The position numbers and the translations under genes were made by a program. 64,000 nucleotides of DNA from Chryseobacterium soli (GTDB taxonomy: Bacteria > Bacteroidota > Bacteroidia > Flavobacteriales > Weeksellaceae): contig NZ_JPRH01000004.1 in NCBI RefSeq assembly GCF_000737705.1, forward strand, positions 186,001 to 250,000. The letters run 5' to 3'. Positions 24,352 through 34,551 of this stretch are shown in pieces. The stretch's first letter is position 1. Every line of letters begins with the position of its first letter. The notes beneath the pieces were generated by a model. The model did no database searches. It worked only from the letters and a program-made list of their open reading frames with translations, and was not told where the DNA came from.

Positions 24352-26538
24352 TTGAAAGACCTGCTTCTTATCACTCCCCCTTTTACTCAGCTTAATACTC
24401 CTTATCCGGCAACAGCTTACATAAAAGGTTTTCTGAATACCAAACATATTTCCAGCCATCAGATCGATCTGGGGATTGAAGTTATTTTGGAATTATTTTC
24501 AAAAAAGGGAATTCAAAAAATATTCAGCAAAGAAATTGATCTTCAGACGATTTCTGAAAATTCCCAGCGTATTTATGCATTGAGAGAGGAATATATAAAA
24601 ACGATTGACCAGGTTATTCTTTTCCTGCAGACTAAAAATCCTACACTGGCCAGACAGATTTGCAGCATGAACTTTTTACCGGAAGCCTCCCGTTTCAATC
24701 AGCTTGATGATATGGAATATGCATTCGGAAATATGGGACTTCAGGATAAAGCAAAACATCTTGCTACCTTATATCTGGAAGATCTTTCTGATTATATCGT
24801 TGAAAATGTAGATTCTGATTTTGGATTCAGCAGATATGCGGAACGATTAGGGAAAAGTGCCAATTCTTTTGATGAATTATATCTAAAGCTGTTGGGAAAC
24901 GAATCATTTATTGATGCAATTTCTTTACAAATCCTACAGGAAAACCTGGAAACCGTGCAGCCCAAACTGGTTTGTTTTTCAATTCCTTTTCCGGGAAATT
25001 TATATGCGGCTTTCCGATGTGCAAAATTTATTAAGGAGCATTATCCACACATAAAAATAGCAATGGGCGGCGGTTTTCCGAATACTGAGCTGAGGGAAGT
25101 AAAAGATATCAGAGTATTCGAGTTCTTTGATTTCATTACGCTAGATGACGGTGAGCTCCCGATAGAATTGCTTCATGAAAATATGGATCAACCTGAAAAT
25201 GCTACCTACAAAAGAACTCTTCTCTTAGAAAACGGATTGATTACCTATAAAAATAATACGACAAGACACGACTATAAACAGGCTGATATCGGAACTCCCG
25301 ATTATACAGATCTGCAGCTTGAAAATTATATTTCCGTCATAGAAATTGCCAATCCGATGCACAGTTTATGGAGCGACGGAAGATGGAATAAACTGACGAT
25401 GGCCCACGGATGCTATTGGGGTAAATGTACTTTTTGCGATATTTCTTTAGATTATATTAAAATTTACGAACCTATTTCAGCAAAAATCCTTGTGGACAGG
25501 ATGGAAGAACTGATTGCCACTACAGGAGAAACAGGATTCCATTTTGTAGATGAGGCAGCCCCGCCCGCTTTGATGAGAGAAGTTGCTTTGGAGATTTTGC
25601 GGAGAAATCTGGTGGTTACCTGGTGGACCAATATCCGCTTCGAAAAAAGTTTTACACGGGATTTATGCTTTTTATTAAAAATATCAGGTTGCGTAGCTGT
25701 TTCCGGAGGACTTGAAGTGGCGAGCGACAGACTGCTAAAACTGATCGAAAAAGGAGTGTCTGTGGAACAGGTAGCCCAGGTTACCAGAAACTTCACAGAA
25801 GCCGGTGTTATGGTGCATGCTTACCTTATGTACGGTTATCCTACACAGACGATTCAGGAAACGGTGGATTCTCTGGAGATGATCAGGCAGCTGTTCGAAA
25901 TGGGTGTTTTACAGAGTGGATTCTGGCATCAGTTTGCCATGACCGCCCATTCACCTGTCGGATTGAAACCGGAAGAATTTGGGGTAGTTCCTATCAAACA
26001 GGAGATTTTATTTGCCAATAATGATATCGATTTTACGGATACCACCGGAATCGATCATAACAAGTTCAGTTTTGGATTGAAAAAATCTCTTTTCAATTAT
26101 ATGCATGGAATTAATTTTGAAATTCCCCTCCAGGATTGGTTTGATTTTAAAATTCCAAAAACGACTATTCATCCGGATTATATTCATGACTGTCTTTTGG
26201 AAGATGAAAATTTTACGTTTAAAGGGAATTCCAAAGTTATTTTCTTAAGTAAAAATGTAATCAGTGAAGAACGTGTAAAAGCAAAAAAAGGAAATTCATG
26301 GACGTATACCCATCTTACCTTTCATTTGAAAACCAATATCGTATCCATTGATCTGGAGCCGGAAAAAGCTGAATGGCTGATGAAAATCCTGCAGGAAAAT
26401 TCAATAGAACATTCCAAAAAGATTACTCTTCAGCAGCTTAAAGTTCTATTTGAAGAACATTTTGAGGATTTCGAATTATTCTGGTTCTCAAAACCGATGC
26501 AGCAATTGAAGGAAAATGGTATTATTTTAAGTCTGTAA
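24352..26538 (+). CDS. B12-binding-type radical SAM enzyme with CX4CX2C cluster motif
   Basis: A 728-residue protein. The N-terminal part (to about 330) includes a Rossmann-like segment (KIAMGGGFPN) as in cobalamin-binding radical SAM proteins, though the usual DxHxxG His motif is not obvious. The core at about 345-600 has GCYWGKCTFCD with Cys354, Cys359 and Cys362, a CX4CX2C spacing instead of the usual CX3CX2C, then FVDEAAPP and SGGLEVASDRLLKLIEKGV. The C-terminal 130 residues have no recognised domain. The start is TTG at 24352. Alone in its unit with a strong terminator after it; substrate unknown. Confidence 0.78.
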   Translation: MKDLLLITPPFTQLNTPYPATAYIKGFLNTKHISSHQIDLGIEVILELFSKKGIQKIFSKEIDLQTISENSQRIYALREEYIKTIDQVILFLQTKNPTLARQICSMNFLPEASRFNQLDDMEYAFGNMGLQDKAKHLATLYLEDLSDYIVENVDSDFGFSRYAERLGKSANSFDELYLKLLGNESFIDAISLQILQENLETVQPKLVCFSIPFPGNLYAAFRCAKFIKEHYPHIKIAMGGGFPNTELREVKDIRVFEFFDFITLDDGELPIELLHENMDQPENATYKRTLLLENGLITYKNNTTRHDYKQADIGTPDYTDLQLENYISVIEIANPMHSLWSDGRWNKLTMAHGCYWGKCTFCDISLDYIKIYEPISAKILVDRMEELIATTGETGFHFVDEAAPPALMREVALEILRRNLVVTWWTNIRFEKSFTRDLCFLLKISGCVAVSGGLEVASDRLLKLIEKGVSVEQVAQVTRNFTEAGVMVHAYLMYGYPTQTIQETVDSLEMIRQLFEMGVLQSGFWHQFAMTAHSPVGLKPEEFGVVPIKQEILFANNDIDFTDTTGIDHNKFSFGLKKSLFNYMHGINFEIPLQDWFDFKIPKTTIHPDYIHDCLLEDENFTFKGNSKVIFLSKNVISEERVKAKKGNSWTYTHLTFHLKTNIVSIDLEPEKAEWLMKILQENSIEHSKKITLQQLKVLFEEHFEDFELFWFSKPMQQLKENGIILSL

Positions 26539-26558
26539 TTTTTGAATGTATTGATAAT

Positions 26559-26592
26559 AAAAAAATCCGGAAAATAAATTTCCGGATTTTTT
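26559..26592. terminator. Bidirectional intrinsic terminator
   Basis: ATCCGGAAA / TTTCCGGAT with a five-base loop and A/T runs on both sides, between the convergent radical SAM gene (+) and the exported protein gene (-). Confidence 0.9.
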
Positions 26593-26616
26593 ATGCCTTT
26601 AAAAGTCGATATGATT

Positions 26617-27441
26617 TTATTTTTCGCCATTGCCTTTCACCACATCCCCAACGATTACTTTTTCCTGAACTTTAATAAAACTCGGATCCATAATGGCCAT
26701 TCGCTCTGCAATGGATTTATAAGTCGGGAATTTTAATAGTGCTGCCCTGCCGGACATTTCCCTGTAAAGCGTGAAAATCTTTCCGTTGGCTGTTTTAATC
26801 TGCTTGGTGGTGGTAATATATCTGCCGATATATTTACTCTTGGCATCATACACTTCTATATCGATGAAGGTTTTATCTGTAATGGTATCTTCTGAGCCGA
26901 AACTTACAGGTAGGTTGGTAAAGTATCCTACCGGAACACCGTTGCTGATGATCTCTCCTACTTTATTGACTTCAATATTCAGCTTATCGATTTTGCTTCT
27001 CGTGGTATAGGCATCTTTTGTTTTGCTGTCCAGCTTTCTTTTCGGGACATTTTTGAAAATTTCATCCAGGTTTTTAACATTGATTCCTTTGTTATCAATA
27101 ACTTTTAATCCTTTTATGGATGTATACACCGCTGATTTTTCTTCGCCTGAAAATGCCGACGGAGAAATATAATCGAGTTCTATTGTTTTGTCTCTGTTGT
27201 AAACCCTGTTTAGCTTAATATAGCTGTCTCTTACAGAATCCACTACACTTTTATCTACAAACTCCATGGTATACATCGGAGTCTCCCCCAGATCCATGAA
27301 AGTATAGATGTTGGATTTGTTTGATATCTTGGCAACATGTACTCCGTCAAGACTTACAATACCTCTTTTGGTTTTAAAATCCTGGGCATTACACAAGATT
27401 CCCAGAACAACGGTAAAGAATATGATTGTACTTTTCTTCAT
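26617..27441 (-). CDS. Exported protein of unknown function
   Basis: A 274-residue protein with a clear signal peptide (MKKSTIIFFTVVLGILCNAQ). The rest is mixed alpha/beta with many charged residues, no cysteines and no recognised motif. It is downstream of atpC on the same strand... reading order places atpC and atpD further upstream in the same direction? No: it lies beyond the atpC terminator's opposite side, being transcribed first from its own start at 27441 toward lower positions, with the atpC terminator (27461-27490) just upstream. It is therefore a separate unit. Predicted to act in the periplasm or at the outer membrane. Confidence 0.65.
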   Translation of the reverse strand: MKKSTIIFFTVVLGILCNAQDFKTKRGIVSLDGVHVAKISNKSNIYTFMDLGETPMYTMEFVDKSVVDSVRDSYIKLNRVYNRDKTIELDYISPSAFSGEEKSAVYTSIKGLKVIDNKGINVKNLDEIFKNVPKRKLDSKTKDAYTTRSKIDKLNIEVNKVGEIISNGVPVGYFTNLPVSFGSEDTITDKTFIDIEVYDAKSKYIGRYITTTKQIKTANGKIFTLYREMSGRAALLKFPTYKSIAERMAIMDPSFIKVQEKVIVGDVVKGNGEK

Positions 27442-27460
27442 AAAATCAGACTTTTACACA

Positions 27461-27490
27461 ATAAAAAAAGTGTAACCAAAGTTACACTTT
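27461..27490 (-). terminator. Intrinsic terminator of atpDC
   Basis: AAAGTGTAAC / GTTACACTTT with a CAAA loop. On the minus strand the stem is followed by a run of seven T; it lies 30 bp past the atpC stop. Confidence 0.88.
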
Positions 27491-27519
27491 CTTGAAAATA
27501 TATTTAGCTTTTCATTTAA

Positions 27520-27801
27520 TTATTCACAAAGGATAATCCCTTTATTATGATTAAATTCTACAACACCGCTTTTGATAGGATATGAATAAACAGCGTCTTT
27601 CCCGCCTTCTTGAGTAAAGTTTTTAGCATATGCTTCATCCACAGATGAAACAAAAAGCTTTACATTACCGCCGACTAAAGAAGAAACGATTCCTGCGTGG
27701 TTTTTCATGATGTGAAATTCACCATTTTTTCCAGGCAATAATACAGAGTTTACTTCTCCTTCAAAAACTACGTATTCTGGTGTTAAAATTTTTATATTCA
27801 T
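27520..27801 (-). CDS. atpC: F1-ATP synthase epsilon subunit, short form
   Basis: A 93-residue protein holding the N-terminal beta-sandwich of the epsilon subunit (MNIKILTPEYVVFEGEVNSV, LLPGKNGEFHIMKNHA). The two C-terminal helices that inhibit ATP hydrolysis in longer forms (about 130-140 residues in E. coli) are absent, as in other Bacteroidota. It sits after atpD, 88 bp apart, with a hairpin in the gap. The remaining atp genes are not in the window, so atpDC is a separate locus. Confidence 0.93.
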   Translation of the reverse strand: MNIKILTPEYVVFEGEVNSVLLPGKNGEFHIMKNHAGIVSSLVGGNVKLFVSSVDEAYAKNFTQEGGKDAVYSYPIKSGVVEFNHNKGIILCE

Positions 27802-27830
27802 TTTAATTTAGATTTAAAGATTTCAGAATT

Positions 27831-27867
27831 CAGATTTCAGACATAAAAGTCTCATGTCTAGAATCTG
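27831..27867. repeat. Hairpin in the atpD-atpC spacer
   Basis: CAGATTTCAGACAT and ATGTCTAGAATCTG can pair over 14 bases with two mismatches and a nine-base loop. There is no T tract, so it is not a standard terminator; it may stabilise the atpD part of the message. Confidence 0.5.
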
Positions 27868-27890
27868 ACATCTTGTGTCTAATTAATTTA

Positions 27891-29534
<1,644 letters not shown>

Positions 29535-29725
29535 TTAAATATAATTATGCGTTGATTCCATTTCCGGACCTTCACAGATGACATGATTTTCATTGTAATT
29601 GCCTTTTTATCAGACCGGCGGGAGCAGCATTTCACGAAAATCAATTCTAAATTATGAATAGATCCTATAAAACATGATAAGAGAAAATAACTTCGCATAC
29701 ATTATTATAGATAATTTAAAGGCTT

Positions 29726-29733
29726 TATATTTG
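29726..29733 (+). promoter_or_regulatory. -7 promoter box of ribF
   Basis: TATATTTG matches TAnnTTTG, 19 bp before the TTG start at 29753. The leader would be about a dozen bases. Confidence 0.6.
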
Positions 29734-29752
29734 CAGTCAAATTTTTTCCGTT

Positions 29753-30673
29753 TTGAAAGTTTTCAAGAATTTTAAAGATTATTCCTCTCAAAAGCCTCTA
29801 GCATTGTCTTTAGGGATGTTTGATGGGGTGCATCTTGGCCACAAAAGTATTATTGACGCGTTAACCAACGTGGGTACGCAAAACAATTTAGAAACTGCAA
29901 TCCTTACTTTCTGGCCCCATCCACGATTTGTTTTTAATCCTAATGAAGATTTAAAACTGCTGAATACGATCGATGAAAAAAAATTGCTGATTGAAAAATA
30001 TGGCGTCAATAATTTATTTTTAAAAGAATTTGACGACGAGTTCAGAAATCTTACGGGTGAGGAATTTGTGAGACAAATCCTGGTTGATCAATTGAACGTA
30101 AAATATCTTATTATAGGATACGACCATTCTTTCGGGAAAAATAAAAGCGGAAACTTTGCTCTTCTTCAGGAGTTATCTAAAGAACTGGATTTTGAAGTTG
30201 ATCAAATGGAGGCCATCAACATTCATGAAAATAATATCAGCTCTACGAAAGTGAGAAATGCACTTTTAGAAGGGAATATTAAAGAAGCGAATGAAATGCT
30301 GGGATATTCCTACTCTGTTTCCGGAAAAGTGGCTCATGGGAAAAAGATCGGAAGAACAATTGGTTATCCTACAGCAAATATCGAAACGGAATCCATTAAA
30401 TTACTTCCTAAAAAAGGGGCTTACATTGTTGAAGTCTATATAAAAGGGCAGTTTTATAAAGGCATGTTGAGCATCGGTACCAATCCTACCGTAAACGGAG
30501 ATTCTTTAACGGTTGAAGTTTATATTTTAGATTTTAATGAAGATATTTACGGTGAAAACATCACCGTACAATTCAGAGATTTCCTTCATGATGAAATTAA
30601 ATTTGAAGGGCTCGAGAAACTGATCGAAAGGTTGGACGAGGATAAAAAAATTACTAATAATTATGGTTTCTAG
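29753..30673 (+). CDS. ribF: Bifunctional riboflavin kinase / FAD synthetase
   Basis: A 306-residue cytoplasmic enzyme that makes FMN and then FAD. The N-terminal nucleotidyltransferase domain (1-180) shows LGMFDGVHLGHKSII (GxFDGxHxGH), TFWPHPRFVF, IGYDHSFGKNKSG and SSTKVRNALLEG. The C-terminal kinase domain (185-305) shows GKVAHGKKIGRTIGYPTANI and SIGTNPTVNGD. The start is TTG at 29753 with a -7 box just upstream, and MKVFKNFKDY aligns with the normal N-terminus. The last 11 bp overlap the acyltransferase gene. Confidence 0.96.
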   Translation: MKVFKNFKDYSSQKPLALSLGMFDGVHLGHKSIIDALTNVGTQNNLETAILTFWPHPRFVFNPNEDLKLLNTIDEKKLLIEKYGVNNLFLKEFDDEFRNLTGEEFVRQILVDQLNVKYLIIGYDHSFGKNKSGNFALLQELSKELDFEVDQMEAINIHENNISSTKVRNALLEGNIKEANEMLGYSYSVSGKVAHGKKIGRTIGYPTANIETESIKLLPKKGAYIVEVYIKGQFYKGMLSIGTNPTVNGDSLTVEVYILDFNEDIYGENITVQFRDFLHDEIKFEGLEKLIERLDEDKKITNNYGF

Positions 30674-31736
30674 AGCTAATAATTTCGATTTTCTTAGACT
30701 GATTTTTGCCAGTTCTGTTGTTATAACACACTCCTATCCCTTATCCGGGATGCTGGAGTCTGATGTTCTCAGCAGGATGACTTCCGGCCAAGTATCTTTT
30801 GCTTACCTCGGGGTTAAGGGATTTTTTATTATTTCAGGATTTTTGATTTTTAAAAGTCTGCTTCGTTGTGATAACCTTCTTGATTTTTACTGGAAGAGAG
30901 TTTTAAGACTTTTTCCGGCATTAATTGTTATTCTGCTCCTGACGGTTTTACTGGCGCCAATGGTTTACGAAAGTTCCATTCCTTATTTGAAAAACAAATC
31001 TGTACTTACCTATATTCCCCACAACATATCTTTGTTTTTTCTTCAATCTAAAATTGATGGAGTCTTTGAGAACAACCCATACAAAGGCAGTATTAATGGG
31101 AGTTTATGGACAATATGCTATGAATTCAGTATGTATATTATGGTATCTTTACTGTTTTTTATCCGCAAAAAATCTTTTGTTAAGGCTGTCGTATTTTCAC
31201 TGTTCATTTTAAGCTTTGCTCTATCACTATTTTATCCTCATTTTTTGTATGGAATTTTAGTCAGGTTGAAATTGAATAGCTCAATCTTTTATAATCTCAT
31301 GTGTTTCTTTACCGGTGGAATGTTGCTTACTTATTTAAATATCCGTAACGAGAAGCTGGAAAATATATTAATAATAGCCGCTCTTATTATCTTTATAGGT
31401 AGTATTTATCTGAAAATATCTATTTATACCTGTAATTTTACTTTGCCTATTCTGATCATTCTTATTGGTAAAAGATCAACAAATTATATTAATAAAGTAG
31501 GCGATGTTTTAGGTGATATTTCTTATGGAATATATATCTACTCATTCCCTATCCAGCAGACTTTAATGTATTTCTTTAAACTGGATACGATCCCATTAAT
31601 GATATGTTCGCTGATTCTCTCTTTTTTCATGGGATATCTTTCATGGCATTTAGTAGAGAAAAAAGCGTTAGGATACAAGAATTTAATGATTCAGTTGCAG
31701 CAAAAGCGCAATGCGCTTCTCATTAAGAAAAGCTGA
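30663..31736 (+). CDS. Acyltransferase family 3 (OafA-like) membrane protein
   Basis: A 357-residue protein with about ten membrane helices. The N-terminal NNFDFLRLIFASSVVITHSY contains the R and the catalytic-type His of the acyltransferase 3 family (RxxA...H), and GVKGFFIISGFLIFKSL is the following helix pair. Such proteins O-acetylate sugars of LPS, capsule or other envelope glycans. It overlaps ribF by 11 bp and is likely translationally coupled to it, an unusual partner. Substrate not readable. Confidence 0.85.
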   Translation: MVSRANNFDFLRLIFASSVVITHSYPLSGMLESDVLSRMTSGQVSFAYLGVKGFFIISGFLIFKSLLRCDNLLDFYWKRVLRLFPALIVILLLTVLLAPMVYESSIPYLKNKSVLTYIPHNISLFFLQSKIDGVFENNPYKGSINGSLWTICYEFSMYIMVSLLFFIRKKSFVKAVVFSLFILSFALSLFYPHFLYGILVRLKLNSSIFYNLMCFFTGGMLLTYLNIRNEKLENILIIAALIIFIGSIYLKISIYTCNFTLPILIILIGKRSTNYINKVGDVLGDISYGIYIYSFPIQQTLMYFFKLDTIPLMICSLILSFFMGYLSWHLVEKKALGYKNLMIQLQQKRNALLIKKS

Positions 31737-31753
31737 TCATTTCCCGAACATTT

Positions 31754-32107
31754 CTAAGAAAGATTAATTTCTTCTCTCGCTTTTTTCGTTAATGAATTGA
31801 AAACCAGTTCATACGATTGATCTATCATTTTAAAAATAAGATCTCTTTTCAATCCGTCTATCGAAACCGAATTCCAGTGGGTCTTATTCATGTGGTAGGC
31901 TCCCGTGATCTGCGGATATTGTTCGCGGAGTTCTGCGCTCCATTCCGGATCGGTTTTTACATTGATTCCTAAAGGCTGTCTCTCGAGACCCATCAGAAGA
32001 AACATTTTTGTTCCTACTTTCATCACAAGGGTTTCATTATCAAAAGGAAAAGTTTCTGTTACTCCTTTCTTGGCAAGACAATAGTCTAAAATTTCGTTGG
32101 CGTCCAT
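31754..32107 (-). CDS. MmcQ/YjbR family protein
   Basis: A 117-residue protein with the family pattern: KKGVTETFPFDNETLVMKVG near the start, then LINVKTDPEWSAELRE-type and YHMNKTHWNSVSIDG. The fold resembles double-wing DNA-binding proteins but the biological role is unknown. It is convergent with the acyltransferase gene, 17 bp apart. The leader above ATG 32107 is a low-complexity GTT-rich stretch. Confidence 0.85.
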   Translation of the reverse strand: MDANEILDYCLAKKGVTETFPFDNETLVMKVGTKMFLLMGLERQPLGINVKTDPEWSAELREQYPQITGAYHMNKTHWNSVSIDGLKRDLIFKMIDQSYELVFNSLTKKAREEINLS

Positions 32108-32313
32108 AGGGTTGGTTATTAGTTGTATGTTGTTGTTTTTTAGTGTTTTGTGTTTGGTCTGTGCGTTAAGTTGATGTCTGATGTCTAAAATCTAACTTCT
32201 TTATTCCCATTTTTTAATTCTTACTATTCAAAAATTTCAAAAACCAATATTATTAAAATTTTGTAAATTTAAAGGTGTATCTTTAAAATATTCAATCTAC
32301 AAACTCAATTATT

Positions 32314-32970
32314 ATGAAAGCTTTAGTTATTGGTGCCACAGGGGCCACAGGAAAAGATCTGGTTCAGCAGTTACTGAATGATAAAGATTTTGAGGCAGTA
32401 GATGTTTTTGTAAGAAAGCCCATCGATATTCAGAATGATAAATTAAACGTTCATGTTGTTAATTTCGAAAAACCTGAGGAATGGAAAAATGCTGTGAAAG
32501 GCGATGTCGCTTTTTCATGTCTGGGAACTACTTTGAAAGATGCAGGAAGTAAAGAAGCCCAGAGAAAAGTAGATTTTGATTATCAGTATGAATTTGCCAA
32601 GGCCGCCAAAGACAATAATGTTGATGATTATGTTTTAGTATCAGCATACGGAGCAGATCCAAAGTCAAAAATTTTCTATTCTAAAATGAAAGGCGAACTT
32701 GAAGAAGCCGTAAAACAGCTCCATTTCAATAAAATTACAGTTTTCAAACCGGGAATGCTGGAACGGAAAGATTCCCAGAGAACCGGTGAAGTGTTAGGAA
32801 GCAGAATCATCAAATTTGCCAATAAAATTGGACTTTTAGAAAGTCAGAGACCGCTTCCCACCGATGTTTTAGCAAAAGCTATGATCAATTCTTCAAAAAT
32901 AAAAAGCAACGGCTATTCCAGCATTAAACTGGGAAATATTTTTTGTTTTGCGGAGAAAAGTAATGAGTAA
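32314..32970 (+). CDS. NAD(P)-binding oxidoreductase, atypical SDR (HTATIP2-like)
   Basis: A 218-residue Rossmann protein with GATGATGKDLVQQLL at residues 8-22, CLGTTLKDAGSKEAQRKVD (about 70-88) and VSAYGADPKSKIFYSKMKGE with a YxxxK pair. This matches the atypical SDR/HTATIP2-type branch, often linked to quinone or NADPH sensing; the substrate is unknown. A TATCTTTA near-consensus -7 box lies at 32278-32285. It stands alone. Confidence 0.8.
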   Translation: MKALVIGATGATGKDLVQQLLNDKDFEAVDVFVRKPIDIQNDKLNVHVVNFEKPEEWKNAVKGDVAFSCLGTTLKDAGSKEAQRKVDFDYQYEFAKAAKDNNVDDYVLVSAYGADPKSKIFYSKMKGELEEAVKQLHFNKITVFKPGMLERKDSQRTGEVLGSRIIKFANKIGLLESQRPLPTDVLAKAMINSSKIKSNGYSSIKLGNIFCFAEKSNE

Positions 32971-33057
32971 TGAGTAATTGGTTGTTGGTTGTTGGAAATT
33001 ACAATAAGGGAAGATATTCAAAATTTCTTGATGTGATTGATTTTTTTAATTTATCAT

Positions 33058-33576
33058 CTATTTTGTAGTGGCAGCTCCCATACTTTTACCAAGCTTTTCA
33101 TATTCTACATCATTAGGTTCCCAAAGCTCTATTTTATTGCCTTCCATGTCCATGATATGAACAAATTTCCCGTATTCGTAGGTCTCAATTTTATCAACAA
33201 TGGTGACATTTTCTTTTTTCAGTTCTTCAACTAATTTTTCAAGGTTTTCTACCCGGTAGTTGATCATAAAGTCTTTCTCAGAGGGCTGAAAATACTTTGT
33301 TTTCTCACTGAAAGGGCTCCACTGTGTAAATCCTTTTTTAGAATTATCTGCACCCTGATACCATTCAAATACTGCTCCATAGTCATTGGTGGTAAGACCT
33401 AAATGATCTTTATACCATTGTCTCATTTTTTTAGGATCTTTACAGGTGAAAAAAATCCCTCCGATACCGGTCACTCTTTTTACATCTTTGCCGGATCCAT
33501 TTTCTGTCACTGATTTAAAAGCAAAGCCAAATACAAAAGAAGCCAGTATACAAACGGCGAATGTCAATTTTTTCAT
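33058..33576 (-). CDS. Exported VOC-family (glyoxalase-like) protein
   Basis: A 172-residue protein with an N-terminal hydrophobic signal (MKKLTFAVCILASFVFGFAF) and a vicinal-oxygen-chelate domain: GIGGIFFTCKDPKKMRQWYK, LGLTTNDYG, and the C-terminal MDMEGNKIELWEP that provides the metal-binding Glu. VOC proteins are usually cytoplasmic, so a signal peptide is less common. The substrate (dioxygenase, glyoxalase or resistance type) is not readable. Confidence 0.8.
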   Translation of the reverse strand: MKKLTFAVCILASFVFGFAFKSVTENGSGKDVKRVTGIGGIFFTCKDPKKMRQWYKDHLGLTTNDYGAVFEWYQGADNSKKGFTQWSPFSEKTKYFQPSEKDFMINYRVENLEKLVEELKKENVTIVDKIETYEYGKFVHIMDMEGNKIELWEPNDVEYEKLGKSMGAATTK

Positions 33577-33628
33577 GATAAAGTGCGTGTTTTTAAATAT
33601 TATATTTGATGTTCGTAGTTATAAGTCT

Positions 33629-34528
33629 TTAATTGAAACGGCTGTTATCTATAACCTCTTTAATCCAACTGTATTCATGCAAGCTCTTAAGTTTTGATAA
33701 TAATCCTGATGGTATATTTTCAGTTCCAATCAATGTGCCTGAAATTTGTCCGGCAATAGATGCATTAGTATCTGTATCTCCTCCAGAATTAATTATTTGC
33801 TTGAACATTTTTTCCAATCCCATATCCAAAATTCTCGTTGAACAAAAAATTGCAAAGGGAATAGAATTTACAACGTATCCATTATTTCCCAGTTTAGCTA
33901 TCTCAGGAATTGTTACTGTTAAAGGATAATTACTGATTTCAATTAACCTATCTCTTACATTTGTATCGGGAAGTTGAGGAATGATGATATCAAAAAGATT
34001 ATTGATTCCATCCCATTCAGAATTCAAAATTGCTTTTATGGATAAATATACAGCTAAAGAACCTGCAAAAGCTTCATCATTTTTATGAGTAATTGTACAG
34101 GCGTCAAAGACATCTTCTCTTGTTATATTAGAGTAAAATGCCAATGGTGCTATTCTCATTGCAGCTCCATTTCCTGCTGCATATTCTCCGGTACGCCCAG
34201 CTTGATTCCAATGAAATCCGGCTTCTTTATCAAGAATAGCTTTAAGAGTGGCCGAACCTATCCCTATTAACTTTTTATCTCTATAATATTCAATAAATTT
34301 ATCAATAAGCTTTTCGGGATCAAAACTGTCAACTGATAAAATTTCGCAAGTAGCTAAGGTCAATTGAGTATCGTCTGTAATACACCATTTTCGGGATTTA
34401 CTATTTTTCCCTCCTAAATAATAAATTTTAGAATCATCAATGATAACTTCATTTTCATAACTGCTTCCCCAGGCATCACCAATAGCTCCACTCAATATAC
34501 AAGCCTCAAATCTATTAAAAATGTCCAC
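33629..34528 (-). CDS. ADP-ribosylglycohydrolase family protein
   Basis: A 299-residue all-helical protein. Metal ligands and family motifs are visible: GAIGDAWG (14-21), TDDTQLT (51-57), GNGAAMRIAPLAF and SGGDTDTNASIAGQ near 248-261. Relatives (ARH/DraG) remove ADP-ribose from proteins or hydrolyse ADP-ribosyl compounds in the cytoplasm. No ADP-ribosyltransferase or macrodomain gene is adjacent. Slightly AT-richer than its neighbours. Confidence 0.88.
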   Translation of the reverse strand: MDIFNRFEACILSGAIGDAWGSSYENEVIIDDSKIYYLGGKNSKSRKWCITDDTQLTLATCEILSVDSFDPEKLIDKFIEYYRDKKLIGIGSATLKAILDKEAGFHWNQAGRTGEYAAGNGAAMRIAPLAFYSNITREDVFDACTITHKNDEAFAGSLAVYLSIKAILNSEWDGINNLFDIIIPQLPDTNVRDRLIEISNYPLTVTIPEIAKLGNNGYVVNSIPFAIFCSTRILDMGLEKMFKQIINSGGDTDTNASIAGQISGTLIGTENIPSGLLSKLKSLHEYSWIKEVIDNSRFN

Positions 34529-34551
34529 GAACGCCTGAAGTTATATGAATT

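Noticed and set aside
32314..32970. The SDR gene as the missing capnine reductase
   Set aside because: Its sequence fits the atypical HTATIP2-like branch, and it lies 9 kb away from the capnine pair in its own unit.
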